Source of the DNA: Chrysaora quinquecirrha
Taxonomy: Eukaryota; Cnidaria; Scyphozoa; Semaeostomeae; Pelagiidae
Direction of reading: 5' to 3'
Assembly: GCA_014526335.1 (NCBI GenBank)
Contig: JACTAT010000015.1
Span: 2,369,310-2,433,309, forward strand
Length of the DNA stretch: 64,000 bases
The position numbers and the translations under genes are program-made. Of this stretch, positions 23,461 through 36,254 are shown one piece after another; the first letter of the stretch is position 1, and each line of letters starts with the position of its first letter. The notes beneath the pieces were generated by a model. That model made no database searches and was not told the origin of the DNA. It was given only the letters and a program-made list of their open reading frames with translations.

Positions 23461-24327
23461 TTGGCCTCCTTTTTCGAAACATGCAAGCGTCGTTGTTCTC
23501 AATGAATGAAATTGTTTCTGATTCTGAAGAAAAATGATGAATTGTTATATGTCAAAGCTATTTAGAAGCTATGAATATTTTGAAGCAATTTCTCCATGAA
23601 AAGTGGAAAATCAATTTAAATTTGAATTATATTCAGTTAAATTCAAATTGAGTCAAATTAAAATCTTATCAAAAACCATTGCCCTCTACATAGTGCATGA
23701 AAAATCAATACCATACAACTTAGGTAGCCGGCTGCAGGTGGCATCTCCTATTTTGCAGAGTTTAGAACGACGTATCATAGTTCGTATTGCGAAAAAACTG
23801 TTCGTTTCTCGTTAAAAGCAATGATTTAAAGTGTTTTGGCTGTTTCTGTTTTTGGCCTTTCGCTGCTAAAAATTGAGCCTTGTGAATACAAACAACGAAA
23901 CTGAAAAACAGCGATTCTCGAGTATTGCAGGTTTACTGAGCAACGGAGCTTGAGAAAACAGTTAGATCTTGGTAGATTTATGTTAGGTCAAGCGAAATAC
24001 TATCATAATAAAGAGGCTGGTAGGAGGCCATATTGCTTTTGTTAATGCTATCAAATGCCTTGATAGTTCATGGCACGAAACTGGCTGTGCGAAATTTTAT
24101 TTGTGAAATCTTACTGTTATAAACAGTAGGAAAGCAGTAGATAGCGGCAGATGAGCACTTTGAATTAGTCAGATTTGAAAATGTCATAACATTAGAAAGT
24201 CAACTATCATCCATTGATTTCAATGCTATGATCTAGCATTAGGGTAACGTTACATACTGAGATGCTTAGCTGTAATTCACTGAATTCCGGTTCTATGATT
24301 GTAGCTTTAGAAAGATATAATCACCCC

Positions 24328-24574
24328 GGGTAATGTATGTGCGGTACAGTGGAGGGTGTGCAGTACAGTGGAGGGGAGGGATATCATCAGAACGGTGGAG
24401 GGATATCATCAATACGGTGGAGGATATTCAGTACAGTAGAGCGATATCATCAGTACAGTGGAGGGATATCATCAGTACAGTGAAGGGTCTTCAGTACTGA
24501 CTGTACTGTACTGCTGATATCCCTCCTCAGTACTGAATATCCTCCACTGTACTGATGATATCCTTCATTGTACT
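24328..24574. mobile_element. Hairpin minisatellite element, copy 2 (truncated)
   Basis: Starts GGGTAATGTATGTGCGGTAC as in copy 1, with forward GTACAGTGGAGG units to about 24490 and inverted units to 24574, where it is joined directly to a decayed AAGCAAC-subgroup MITE. The right terminal repeat is missing. Confidence 0.7.
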
Positions 24575-24851
24575 GAAAACATTAAGCGACTTGATGGCTC
24601 AATTTAATTACTGTAAGCAACTAAGAAGGCAAACAACCAAGCTGGCAGCATTCATGTCAAAATGTATATATTGGTGTGAATATGTCTCCCAAAAGTCTTG
24701 TGTAATAGGGTTTACAGTTGATAAATGTTGACCCACAAAGTCAGGTTGTTAGGTACACAATTGTTCAGCAACTTTAAAGGCTGAAACGTCCAACTTTTTA
24801 GGCAACTTAGATGGCTGGGCAAAAGTCAAGTTGCTTTTTGAAAAACGAGTG
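24575..24851. mobile_element. TA-flanked MITE, AAGCAAC subgroup, left-truncated
   Basis: Carries TTACTGTAAGCAACTAAGAA and GGCTGGGCAAAAGTCAAG, and ends GAGTG before TA. Its left end is replaced by the hairpin minisatellite element. Confidence 0.6.
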
Positions 24852-25203
24852 TAATCTAACAAAGATAAATCGTTTTAACGAAGGGAATAGTTGAAAAAGC
24901 GACCATTCGAGTCAGTGGATGTCAACTGTTTTCCAAGCTGTTTCCTACAGCTCAGCTTTCCTACAAAGTTATTTCTTTTTCTTCAAGCCAAAATTCTAAA
25001 TCTTCTATGAACGGTTGGCTTTTATGGAATTTTACTTCAGTCAGCACGAAATTTGGCACTCATGCAGTTTGATGCCATATGCATGAGGCACTTAGCAGGG
25101 TATGGTGATGAATAATATAATGAAAAATGTATTCTTTAAAACTCAATCAGTGCCGTTGCTTAATAGTAGAATGCACCCCTGTGTACACATTTTAATCGAG
25201 ATA

Positions 25204-25602
25204 CACGCTTTTTATGAAGAACCACTTTATAAGGAACCTACATGAAGAAGGCCCAAAAATTTGAAGAACTTATACTACTACTACAAAGAAAATCATTAAG
25301 GAACTTTTCAATGTTGAATGCTTTTATCACTGCAAATAATCAAGAATTAGAAAGCCGGTTCCATTCATTTGCAGTCGAAAATCACATAAATTGTACGTTA
25401 CGCATGTATCAAATGTTTCTTGAGTAGTCTCGAGCTTTGCTTACATGCAAGTGTCTTTCTATTATTGTTATGACACTGAATGTGCATTTAAATTAAGGAA
25501 CTATTAAATAACTTTTGGAACCAAAATTGCCTCAAAAGAGGTCCAAAAATAAGGAACTTTAAGAACAAGGCCTTCAGGAAGGTTCCTTATAAAAAAAGCG
25601 TG
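25204..25602. mobile_element. TA-flanked MITE, AAGGAAC subgroup (CACGC ends), copy 1
   Basis: Left end CACGCTTTTTATGAAGAACC, right end GGTTCCTTATAAAAAAAGCG then TG, with TA on both sides. Interior repeats AAGGAAC or GTTCCTTA and contains ATTTGCAGTCGAAAATCAC, shared with the copies at 27137 and 43646. Confidence 0.75.
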
Positions 25603-27136
25603 TAACAATAAACACAAATGTGGCCAAATATTTTGCTGTTTTTTAAATGAGCTTAGTTGGAGTGTAATGTTTGTGTTACTGTAGGCTTTTTATGTGGAAA
25701 ATTCTTATTCACCAAAAGAAACTGTCAATATTGATATATTATGATACTTTATTATTCGATGGACACGGGATTATTGATGTCATGTCGAGCTATTTTATGC
25801 TGACTACTGGAAACTCTTTCAAATAGTCTAATCTATCCTTCTACGATCAATGTAATTTTTGGTCAAAATATTAAGAAGACCAGCTGAGTCTCAGAATAGG
25901 CCTATATGTGTCTTGACGTGAATTTTCATCCATTCTTACCGCTCAAACTGTTTTAGTGACACGCAATTTGACTCCTTTGAGAATAGAGTTCTAGTTTATC
26001 TTCTTGGTTTTAACAAAACCTTGCGACGATAAATATATTTAAACCCAAAATTTAAACCCAAGCTAGACACTAAACTCTTACATTAGATTTAGTCAGAGCC
26101 CTCTACCAAGACCCAACCTTAGGCTTACCATAGGTTATACGTTACAACGACTCTTTGGGAGATATTCTCATATGAACGAAATATAGCCTCGTTTACAAGA
26201 GAAGGACCTGTTAGCGCCAATGCCACTGTACCGTTCCGGATAACATATTCCCGATATCCCGGTGGACTAAGCCGGTTTTTGCACCCTAAATTGGTCTTGG
26301 GTCTGTGGGTCTTCAATCAAAAGAAGAATGCACGATACGGTATAACTGATGTTTACGTTATTCAAATAAAGCATCTAACAGGACGCAGACCTATTTTTAA
26401 AAAGAAATAATTCACATCACATGGTAATAACAAAATCACTCAAAAAAGCATTGCAGAAGGCGCTTCTTATTGCCTGAGTTCCAGTGAAAGTTTCGCAACT
26501 GTTTCTTATTGTTTTGGCGATCTAATTGTAGCCACAAGTATTTTTATCTAAAAGCTTTTTTTTGCAGAACAAATGTAACTTCTAATTTCTATAAATTTGC
26601 ATAAACCTGCACAGATGAGGAGATAAAAGGCGCTAACCGAAACAGAACTGAATGTCAATATGCCCACTGCCTACATAAATCACGTTTTCGCCACCTGACG
26701 CTTGAAGAACGACTTAAGATCTTTTAAAATGATGTATAATTGTCTGGAAGGTCGAAAGCAGATAATTAATAATAAGACAAAAGTCTACAAATCATGATTA
26801 TATTTTGTGTTTTCTTGCATACGAGATTTGGTGTCTTATAGTTTGAGCTTTAGTTTTGATAGGTATACCACCAATACAAACTAAGTAAGACCATAGATTT
26901 TTCACGTCAACTCTCGTTCGGTTGAAGGTTTCGAATGTATCTTTACTGTATTTAGGAAGGAAGAACTTCTGTCTATTGATAATGGTTGGTTACGTATCAC
27001 CTTGAAATAAACTCCAGGTATTGTACTTAATTGATCAAGTTCGAACCCTGCAATGCAAGCTCAATGGAAATGTTATCTGCTTCCAGTCTTGCAAGCCATG
27101 ATTTGAGTCTCGTTGTAGAATTCCCTTCTTTGACTA

Positions 27137-27435
27137 CACGCTCTTTTTTATAAGGAACCTACCTCAAGGCCTAGTTCTTAAAGATCCTTATTTTTGGACC
27201 TCTTTTGAGGCCATCGTAGTTCAAAAAGTTCCTTAATTTTAACGTACAATTTATGTGGTTCTGGACTGCAAATGAATCTAACCGGCTTTCTAACTCTTGA
27301 TTATTTGCAGTGATAAAAGCATTCAACATTGAAAAGTTCCTTAATGATTTTCTCTTTTGTAGTAAAAGTTCTTTAAATTTTCGGGCCTTCTACATGTAGG
27401 TTCCTTGTAAAGTGGTTTTTATAAAAAAAAGCGTG
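27137..27435. mobile_element. TA-flanked MITE, AAGGAAC subgroup, copy 2 (inverted relative to copy 1)
   Basis: Begins CACGCTCTTTTTTATAAGGA and ends AAAAAAAAGCGTG next to TA. Shares GAGGCCATCGTAGTTC and the GTTCCTTAATG block. Shorter than copy 1 by an internal deletion of about 100 bp. Confidence 0.75.
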
Positions 27436-28838
27436 TAGACATTATGTCTCTTACTATTAGCAAGAAGCTAAGTTGCTTGCCTTGTTTTGTTGGTTCTTAC
27501 TATCTACTGTCGGACGATACCGTTGTAAAATCAACATTTTTTAAGAAGGGAAGAAGGTGAGCACTACCTAACCACTTAAAGTAGTGCTTGACTTTGTTTG
27601 CTTATAAAAAGTTACTTTTTCTTAACCAATTTTTCATTTGAAAGAACTTCATTTTCATCAATATGTTATCTAGAATCACAAACCTGTTTTTTTGAAAGTT
27701 TGTTTTAGTAGTGAAACAAACATTAACGTTCCTCTCAGTTGCAACTTTGTTGGTGTTTTGAATGGAGTGTTGACTTGAAAGACGAACCCATGCAGTTTAT
27801 GTTAGCTCTGCTTTTAATAACATAATCAATAGAAGCCTGTTAGTATTTATTACTCGCTGATTTTTTCCCTTGAATGTTCATTACGTGTTCTTATAAGTCA
27901 CTAAGAAAGAGAATCGACACTGAGAAGTTCTGTGTTTTTGACTTCACTTCTAGCAGCCTATTAAAAATTTTGTCTAAGCACACAACAAATACATAATACT
28001 GGTCTTATAACTATTATTTAGTTCTTAAATGATAAATATTATCGAAACAGAATTTTGAAGCGACTGTAGTTACTTTCTGTTTTGAGTTGGATGTTGTTCC
28101 CAATGATTGGTTGTTCCTTTGTTAAACTGACTTTCGTTAATTTGCCTACCCTTCTAACTACCACCACAATGCTTATTTGACTTTGTTCACGTTCTTGTTG
28201 TCGAATGTTGGATCAACCTGCCTGTCCAACACTTGTCTACACCATTATATCTACAAACTCTTCGAATAACTGACCATTACCACAGTACACGTTTTGCACT
28301 TTACTAATTATTGTAGCTGCTAACTACTCAAACAAATGCTATCTACTAACTGCTATCAACAAACTACTTATTACTAACTTATACTTTATCAACAGACTAG
28401 TTAGTAGATGATTCTACATGCTAACTATACTAACTCAAGATTAACATCTATTATATCTACAATTCATTCACTTTTTGCTATCTAATTGTGGATAGGATGT
28501 AGCAAAGCATATAGTAAAAAACAGCAATTTCAGGTTGTCGCAATTTTGTGCAAGCCAGCGTGCTTTGTATCATTTGCTTTTCCTAGACCAGTACATATCA
28601 AATTTTACTAACAACCTTAACTACAACTAGAACTACATACTTCTAGCTGACTTTGTTAATGTGAAATTTTGGATTGGACTTAGAGCATATACTATTGCAT
28701 GAACAAAGCTTTAAGCATCTAAATGTTAAGCACGATTAAACGTTGTTATACATCAGTTTGCTGCCAAGTAAAGCTCCAAATACAAAATTTCTGAAAGCAA
28801 ACTAGTATTCTTGCCTTGATGTTTGTTTTAGATTTAAT

Positions 28839-28841
<3 letters not shown>

Positions 28842-28921
<80 letters not shown>
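28842..28921 (+). repeat. (AT)n microsatellite
   Basis: An uninterrupted alternating AT run of about 80 bp in the Zic intron. Confidence 0.95.
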
Positions 28922-28924
<3 letters not shown>

Positions 28925-29349
28925 ATTTATTACTTATTCTTTGCAGCTAAACAGATAAAAGCATGATGGAAAGCTCAGTTTGGTGCCTTTGTAACTCATA
29001 TAAAACGTAAGTCAAATTACAATTTATTGCTTTACTTTCACAACTTCAGTATTGCCGGGAAAAGGAACTATTTGAAAAGAAACTAGAAGATTTTGTCAGA
29101 CGATTTCCAAAGCACGATAAACCATAAATAAACCGAAGTAACTCTAAGTTTGGAATCTGTTTTCCTTGAGTGTTCTAGGCCTAAACCTCTTGCTTTGTTG
29201 ATTCAAATAGTATCCATTCTATAACGGTGGAGTCAAATAAAACTGTGCACAAAGCTTGCTATATGCGGGAACTTTCGGGATAGCAAACTAGCAAATAATT
29301 AGAATAGAGGCAGACGTGACCAACGAGAGAAATTTTGAAATGAGAGAGA

Positions 29350-29480
29350 ATTTTCGACACTTAAAGGGTTTACCCCTTAGCAAAAGCGTTTAAAATATAT
29401 AAACTAGCTACCACTGCAAAATTAAACTGCCCCTTAGCAAGAACGTTGAAAATATATAAACTACCACTGCAAAGTTAAAG
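29350..29480 (+). repeat. Two-copy tandem duplication
   Basis: CCTTAGCAAAAGCGTT...AAAATATATAAACTA...CCACTGCAAA occurs twice in succession, about 60 bp per unit with small differences. Confidence 0.7.
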
Positions 29481-30109
29481 GTGTTTTGAATAAAACCAAA
29501 CGATTTCAAAACCCTTTTTTTTCACTCCTGTATCTATGTTTTATTGATTTTAATCACTGTCCATCATACGCTGCCTTCACCTTGCTCTATAATGTAGCAC
29601 CAAATTGTTTTTGTACCGCATTCTGTGCATCTACCATGTATTTACATTACTGCAACGTGTTTCACTTCCACACATACGTGAGTTCACAGTGTGTATACAG
29701 TTACGCTTAGTAATTGATTTTCAAGTTTAAAATTTAGCTAGTCCCGTAGCCAGTTTTCAAAATCTGGTTTTAAAATTTCATGTCGCAAAGACACTAAGCT
29801 AAGTTGATGAAAGTCAAGACTGTTAGACATTTAAGTTGATAAAATCCACTTAAAACGTTCTGAAACATCAGTACACTCAAACAGAAATCAATACTTTTAT
29901 ACCCATATCCATGACTGTACACTTCCCCCCTTTCTTCTACAAAATACCTATGACTTTTACCGTTCGATTATCATTTTAAGCAGGGGGACGTTGTAAGAAC
30001 ATTAGGGAGCAGCATAAAGCCTCATTACTTTGTGAAATAGATTATGCCAAACAAGAAATTCGCACCCTAAATAGATAAAGCGTGATGCTTTGTAGAGTTG
30101 GAAGGAATC

Positions 30110-32345
30110 ATTTACAAACACGTTCCCTGAGGTTCATTGCTTTTCTAACCGACACCAGAGCGTCCAATTGTACTCAAAGTGGTTTAGATTTTGCATACAG
30201 TTATAGCATACAGTATAGTAGTTAGTGAACAGCAGTTAGAGTCTTACTTGACCTAGATACCTTTGAAAATGTATATACTAGTTTGTGGTGCTTGGTGAAT
30301 TTATAAGGATTCAAGTTCCTAGAGGCGCATTGATTTTGTTGATCGCCACCAGCAGAACATTCTGAAGTCAAATTGAAACTAGAAACGTAAAGTCACCCGT
30401 CCGTTCTCAAAGTTGTTTAACGCATTTAGTGTTAGTGTGTATTAGGCCCTGGCAAAACCATCAAACATTATTTTCAAACATTTGAAATTTTGCAAAAGTG
30501 TTTTACTGTTTTCCACGTCGCAAATGATGCTCGTCTGCTAGCGCCAAAATGTTTTGAACTCTTCAAAAATACCCTGCAACGATTCGACTCCATGTTGATC
30601 CATGCTTGTCAAGCTATGTTTTGCGACGCTGCCAAAACGTTAAACCATTGATTGACAAATGAATCTCAAATGTTTGATAGACAATGTTGGATAGTTTGGA
30701 CAGGGCCTTATTTGATGTTGCATGGTTGAGTCACAAGAAGTCAAGCTCCCCAAGATTCTTATTCTTTGTAGGGCTAACCCAAACCATTGTAAATGTTTTG
30801 CAATCAAATTGAATCAAGAAACTTGAGAGAAAATCATCCTCAGATGTATTTATATCTATGTTTCGTTCTCAAATGGTTTGGATGCATAAAAGTACGATAT
30901 CTATCAGCAAGCAAGTCTTGAAATACTTGTGTCAGTCAGTTTGTGGTGCTTGGTTCAGTTAGAAGAAGTCCATTAAAATCCCCCGAGGCTCTTTACTAGG
31001 GCTAACCAACACTAAAATGTTTTGATACCATGAAATGATGTTGAAGCAAGAACTTAAAATAAAGTCAGTCGTATTAATACTGTTATGTATCTTTCTTATA
31101 CGAGTGTTTGTCATGAATGGCGAACACAAGGATAGATTTTTTCACAAGTGGCATACCACAATTTTCTTATACGAGTATAATGGAACTGTTTTAGATAATG
31201 TTATGGGTACGTTATGGTATCCATGAGCAGAGAACGAAGTGTTTGTAATGCTCGATGCGGAGCAACAATTTATCACACGTTTGAGATTCTTTACTTAGAA
31301 ATACCAGCACTAGAACGTTTTAAATCATATCGAAGCAGTAAACTAGATGCTGATATAGGTACGGTATCAATTAGAACAGAAAATAGGCAATATTTGTGAT
31401 AGTTAGTAATGTAACATGGAATAAAGTTTCCTAAAGATTCTTTACTTAGGCTGACCAGCACTAAAACGTTTTAAATCATATTGAAGCACTAAACTAGATG
31501 CTGATATAGGTACGGTATCAATTAGAACAGAAAGAAATGCAATGTTTGTGATACTTGGTAATGTAACATGGAACAAGGTTTCCTAAAGATTCTTTAGTTA
31601 GGCTGACCAGCACAAAACGTTTTAAATCATTATAAAGCAAGAAACTAGATGCTGGTATAGGTACGTTATCAGTTAGAACAGAAAGAAGTGCAGGTTTTTT
31701 ATACTTGGTAAAGTAACAAGAAAGGTTCTTGGGGTTCTTTACTTATATTGACCAGCACTAAAACGTTTTTAAATCATATTAAAGGAAGAAACTTAAAGGA
31801 AATAAATCGTATATGTTTTTGTGTGTATCTATCGTACAGAAGTGCTTTAGATCATGATGTAGATACGCTATCTATAAGCACAGGAAAAGTGCAAGCATGT
31901 GATGCTTGGTAAACTAACAAGGAATCAAGTTTCCTGAGGCTCTTTACTTAGGCTGGCAAGCACTAAAACGTTTTTAAATCATATTGAAGCAAGAAACTTA
32001 AAGAAAATCACTCGTTTCTGTATTTGTGTGTATCTATCGTACTCATAGAGATTCAGGTCATGATAGATACGTTATCTACTAGCACAGAAAAAGTGTAAGC
32101 ATGTGGTGCTTGTTGGAATAGGAATCAAGTTTCCTGAGGTTCATTGCTCGGCCTGACCAGCACGAAATCGTCTTTAAATCATATTAAAGCAAAAAACTAG
32201 ATCATAATATAGATACGGTAGATATAAGAACAGAAAGAAGTGTTTTGTAATGTTTGATGGAGTAACAAGGAAATTGAGTTCTCCTCTTTACTCGGGCTTA
32301 CCAACATCAAAACGTTTTGCAATCAAATTGAAAATAGAAACTTAG
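30110..32345. repeat. Degenerate tandem array of about 145-200 bp units beside Zic exon 1
   Basis: Recurring landmarks in fixed order: a GTGATGCTTGGTAA-like block, AAGTTTCCTGAGGCTCTTTA, GGCTGACCAGCACTAAAACG, TTTTAAATCATATTGAAGC, AAGAAACTTA, GTGTGTATCTATCGTAC, GATACGGTATCAA and ACAGAAAGAAGTG. The GACCAGCAC landmark occurs near 31012, 31304, 31451, 31600, 31750, 31952, 32152 and 32297, with decayed forms near 30148, 30345 and 30775. A group A foldback element interrupts it at 30441-30712, and a SINE-A fragment lies near 31108-31165. The last unit runs into the exon 1 splice donor. Confidence 0.75.
30441..30712. mobile_element. Foldback MITE, group A, copy 6
   Basis: Bounded by AGGCCCTGGC on the left and GACAGGGCCTT on the right. 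Contains CATCAAACATTATTTTCAAA, TTTTCCACGTCGCAAA and GATAGACAATGTTGGATAG. Inserted in the Zic intron tandem array. Confidence 0.7.
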
Positions 32346-32356
32346 AAGAGACTCAC

Positions 32357-33260
32357 CAGTATGTGTCCTCTTGTGTATCTTTAAATTCTCGCTTCTTGCA
32401 AATAGTTTTCCACAACCAGGAAAAGGGCACGGGAAAGGTTTCTCGCCTGTATGAACTCTGAGATGATTAACCAACTTGTATTTAGCTTTGAATGGTAAAC
32501 CATTTCTAGGACAGTTCTGCCATTGACATACATACAAACCATTGCCCGTATCTGCTGTTTGAACATGTTCCTCGTTCAAATGATTGACTATGTCCTGCAT
32601 CAAGGTGAACTGTCTTCCACAGGGCTTCATTTTGTTGTAACCATGCTGTTCTATCCACATACAGCTCATTATATGTGGCGTTGCTGACTGACGAACGTAA
32701 GGGTAGAACATTCCAGGCGGTGTTGCCTGAGCTCCATGAACAAATGATTGATCCAAAAACTGTGCATGTACATTAGGCGGTGCACCATATCTATTCCTAC
32801 CATACACGTCACCTTCTATTCCGTAGGGAGCATGGCTAGATAGCAGTGAACCGCTATATCCACGAGCCGGCGGAACAAACGAAGGATAACACATATATGG
32901 GTTTGATTGTGGCTCTGTTGACGGTAGGCTGTGGTGTCCAGTTGTTGGCCCCGCCGACTGAGTTGAATAATACGCGTGACGATGACTGTGTGGTGAATAT
33001 CTTCCAGAACCAGTATTGCTTGTCCCTAATGATTCATAGAATGGTGCATTTAGACTAGATGGACCTGCGGCATTACTCTGTAGATGGAGATGCGAGTCCT
33101 GCCTTGGGTACAAGTCACTATGAGCAGGGAAACTCGACTGACTGGAGTTACACGACGAATGCATTGAAGGCGAGTGATATGCCGAGTGAATTGCAGAGGG
33201 AAAGCCAAGTCCTTGAAGGCTGAAAGCAGGCTGCGATTTATGATCAAATAAGTCACTCAT
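32357..33260 (-). CDS. Zic: Zic transcription factor, exon 1 (N-terminus and zinc fingers 1 to 3)
   Basis: Nuclear DNA-binding regulator of the Zic/odd-paired family. The chosen start is the ATG at 33260 (MSDLFDHK); an in-frame ATG at 33335 would add 25 residues with no family likeness. Residues 1-190 are Ser, His, Tyr and Pro rich and low in complexity, as in the activation regions of other Zic proteins. Finger 1 is Cys200, Cys214, His227, His232 with the wide Cys spacing and CxW typical of Zic/Gli/Glis. Finger 2 is Cys245, Cys250, His266, His270 with the matching CQW, together the tandem CWCH2 feature. Finger 3 is Cys278, Cys283, His296, His300 ([19 protein letters not shown]). The exon ends at 32357 with GTGAGT. 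Exon 2 supplies fingers 4 and 5. Animals often use Zic in neural or ectodermal patterning, including tentacle and nematocyte development in cnidarians; that role here is inference. Confidence 0.94.
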
Positions 33261-34769
33261 CGACTTATCTGTTCGTGTTGGGTGATAGCAATAACGAGAA
33301 GAACAAAGCAGATGTGTTTTTCTGACCAGATTCATATACAGCTTAATGAGGTCTTTCGAGGGCCTAATTAACTTGAGATAACCACTTTGATACTACCTCG
33401 TGTGAATGTTGATGTCAATAGTCAACTGCTTCTTTTTCATTTATAAGTGTGCAGTTGATGATCACTCCATACACAACATTAGTAGCAACCTGTTCATCAA
33501 GCCCTCTATTGTATAATGATTGAGCAGTTTCAGCAATGACCAAGATGTCTGCTCTTATCCCCTTCTGTATTATCATATATTAAATGCTAAGGATTTTCAT
33601 ATATTATCCAATGATTCACGATTGTAGTTATAGATTATATAGCCTTTTCAGTAAATTATTTGCTGTATAGACAGACATGCAACCTTCAATATTCAATTAT
33701 ATTCGTCTAATGCACAAATGTTAATAACGTTTATTACTACTACTTACTTTCCAGCAGGTATACCATGGGTAATTTTGCCAATTGTTTTAACATTGCAATT
33801 ACAACACTGACCTGTTCTATATGTTTTATACCACTTTCTGCAATCAATTCATCAGTCGAATCAAACCCAATCAACTTCAGCTATTTTTCCATGTATGTTC
33901 ACACTGTACTCTACAGTTGCTCGATGTTGTTGAGATGATTTTGATAAAATCTTTGCTGAGTTTTCTGTAAACGTCAGCCAGCCAAACAACCACGCAGAAG
34001 TGAGTTGACCTTTGTTTTTATGAGAAGTCAGTGAAAGACTGAGCAAAAGCCGCCAAAAAACTCTCTGTTGCTCCGTACACTGTTGATTTTCTATCTTGAA
34101 AACTTGCAACTAAAATACCAGTACTCGGTGAAGGAATCTTTCGCCCATGTGATTGCAGCGGGCCGTCACCAACACGTTCACCGGCCGACTGAAAGCTTGA
34201 CGTTATCACACCGGCTCTTTGATATGTAGTAAGGTTATTCGTTGGTTTAGCTGAAAAGAAAGACACCCAAGGGAATAAACTGCGTGAGTGTGTTCCTGCT
34301 TCGTAGAACGATAAACCAAGTGCGGAGCCCTATGGTCAGAATCAGCGTGACGGCTGCTCAGATAACACTAAGATCATGTGGTAGATAAACCGTTAATAAC
34401 CCGGCAAACGATTGCTTAAAACAAACCAAAGATCCCCCTTAAAAATCGATGCAAATAAGGCCAACTTAAAATCAACTGATGCGATGATTTCTCATATTAA
34501 CCACAAGAAAGGAAGGTTTAAACCCCTACTACGGCGGATATTTTATAAGGTCCGTATTGCGCACGCGCACTCAGATCTCTCAGGGTGATTCATTGTTTGA
34601 GCATAAGAAAAGAATCCCGACCCCCGACTTCGTTATAGATTGTAGATATGTGAATGAATTTTGTCTAAGAACAAGTCATATTCTATGCCATTTCAAAAGG
34701 CTCCCAGGTAAATAAGTACACGTTCTTATAATCCAGGGTTGCATGTAGACGACAAATATTTCGAACAAA

Positions 34770-35870
34770 CAGGAATGAAAAAAAAAAACGCTACTCAACT
34801 ATCGCTTTGATTCTTGGAAGTGAAACAATACAAACTTTGTTATGAGGGTATATAGGTTTATATAGAGTACTAGTACCATAGTGCTATTGTAAACATATTA
34901 CTAGCTAACAGGAACAGAGAATACGCTAGTAGTCAACTATCGTTTTTATTTTTGGAAGTTAAGCCAAACACAGTATAGAGTTTATATAGAGTACTGGTAG
35001 CAACTATAGAAATATAGTACATAATATTACGAGCGAACAGGAAAGGAAAAAAACGCAGTCAACTATCGTTTCTATTTCTTCTGAAGTGAAACGCTACTCA
35101 ATTTCTTAAAAAATATAGCTTTTTAGTACTTAAGTTCTATATAATATAGTAGTTTTATAGTACATTACGAGCAAACAGGAAGAAATAAAATGCTAGTGAA
35201 CTATGACTTTTTCATCTCAAACACTATACAGTTTTTATAAGAATATACAGCAGTTTATAGAAAGTACTGAGTACTATGGTACAAATATAGCTGACTATCG
35301 CTCTTATTTTTGAAAGTGAAACGCTACAAACTTATCTTATAAGAATGCAGTTTTAAAATACTGAATAAGCTATGGATATTACGAGCAATCTTGGAAGAAA
35401 GAAAAATTGTTGTCAACTACCGTTTGATTTTTAAAAGTGAAAAACTCATACTTTTTTATAAGAATATAGTTTATATAGTACGATAGCAAAAATATTACGA
35501 GCGAGCTGGAAAGACAAAAAAACGCTCGTCAACTATCGTTTTTATGTTTTAAAGTGAAACAATCACACTTTTTTTGTAAGAATAGCTATAGTTTTATAGT
35601 GTTATGTTATTAGTTCTACATTAGCTATATAGTATAAGTATTTCAAACAAACAGGTAACAAAGATAAACTCTAGTTAACTACAATTTTGATTTTTAAAAG
35701 CTAGAAATTTTCATCATTGTTTTAAGGATATAGTTTTTAGTTGTAATACTATAGTAGTATAATAGCTACAAAAGTGCTATAGTACAAGTATATTAGGAAC
35801 GAAAGATGGTGCAGTATACATATATTGATATATAGTAGCTATAGGGAGCTTAGTAATTTTGTAGTGTAAG
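34770..35870. repeat. Degenerate tandem array 5' of Zic
   Basis: About eight units of roughly 95-145 bp, each with GTCAACTATCGTTTTTATTT, AAGTGAAACA, TTATATAGAGTACT and ATTACGAGCGAACAGGAA or variants. The CAACTATCG mark occurs near 34798, 34937, 35058, 35198, 35291, 35412, 35530 and 35675. It lies 1.5 to 2.6 kb upstream of the Zic start codon. Confidence 0.75.
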
Positions 35871-36254
35871 TCATTGAATATTAAAGTTCAAAATTGTTAA
35901 AATTCATTAAAAAAATAAAAAAATAGCCGGGGTCTGAGTTTTTCTTAGCAACAATTTCTAATGTTCAATTACTGATTTTCCAGCTGCTAATTCGAAAGTG
36001 TAACTTTCATGAGCTAATTGCCTACATTGCTTAACGTTCAATGAGTTCTGAGCGAAGTTGCAATGGATGTAAGGAAACTGTTACCTAATGCTTAAGAAGA
36101 AGTTTTCAGAATGTAAAATGTACTTAAGAACTTATTACTTAATTATGTATGTACTATTACTATTACGTCTTAATACTTATATATGTACTTAAGAATGTAT
36201 TTAGAATGCACATAGTATATCTAATGATTTCCAATCGCATTTTTAAGTCTTATA

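Noticed and set aside
28842..28921. Origin or promoter-like AT tract
   Set aside because: A plain (AT)n microsatellite with no associated sites.
33261..33335. Upstream in-frame ATG of Zic exon 1
   Set aside because: The 25 extra residues ([17 protein letters not shown]...) resemble untranslated sequence and the downstream MSDLFDHK start fits a Zic-like N-terminus better; still possible.
33861..34266. Two overlapping 82-codon frames 5' of Zic on the minus strand
   Set aside because: No coding likeness and no splice signals; more likely upstream or untranslated sequence.
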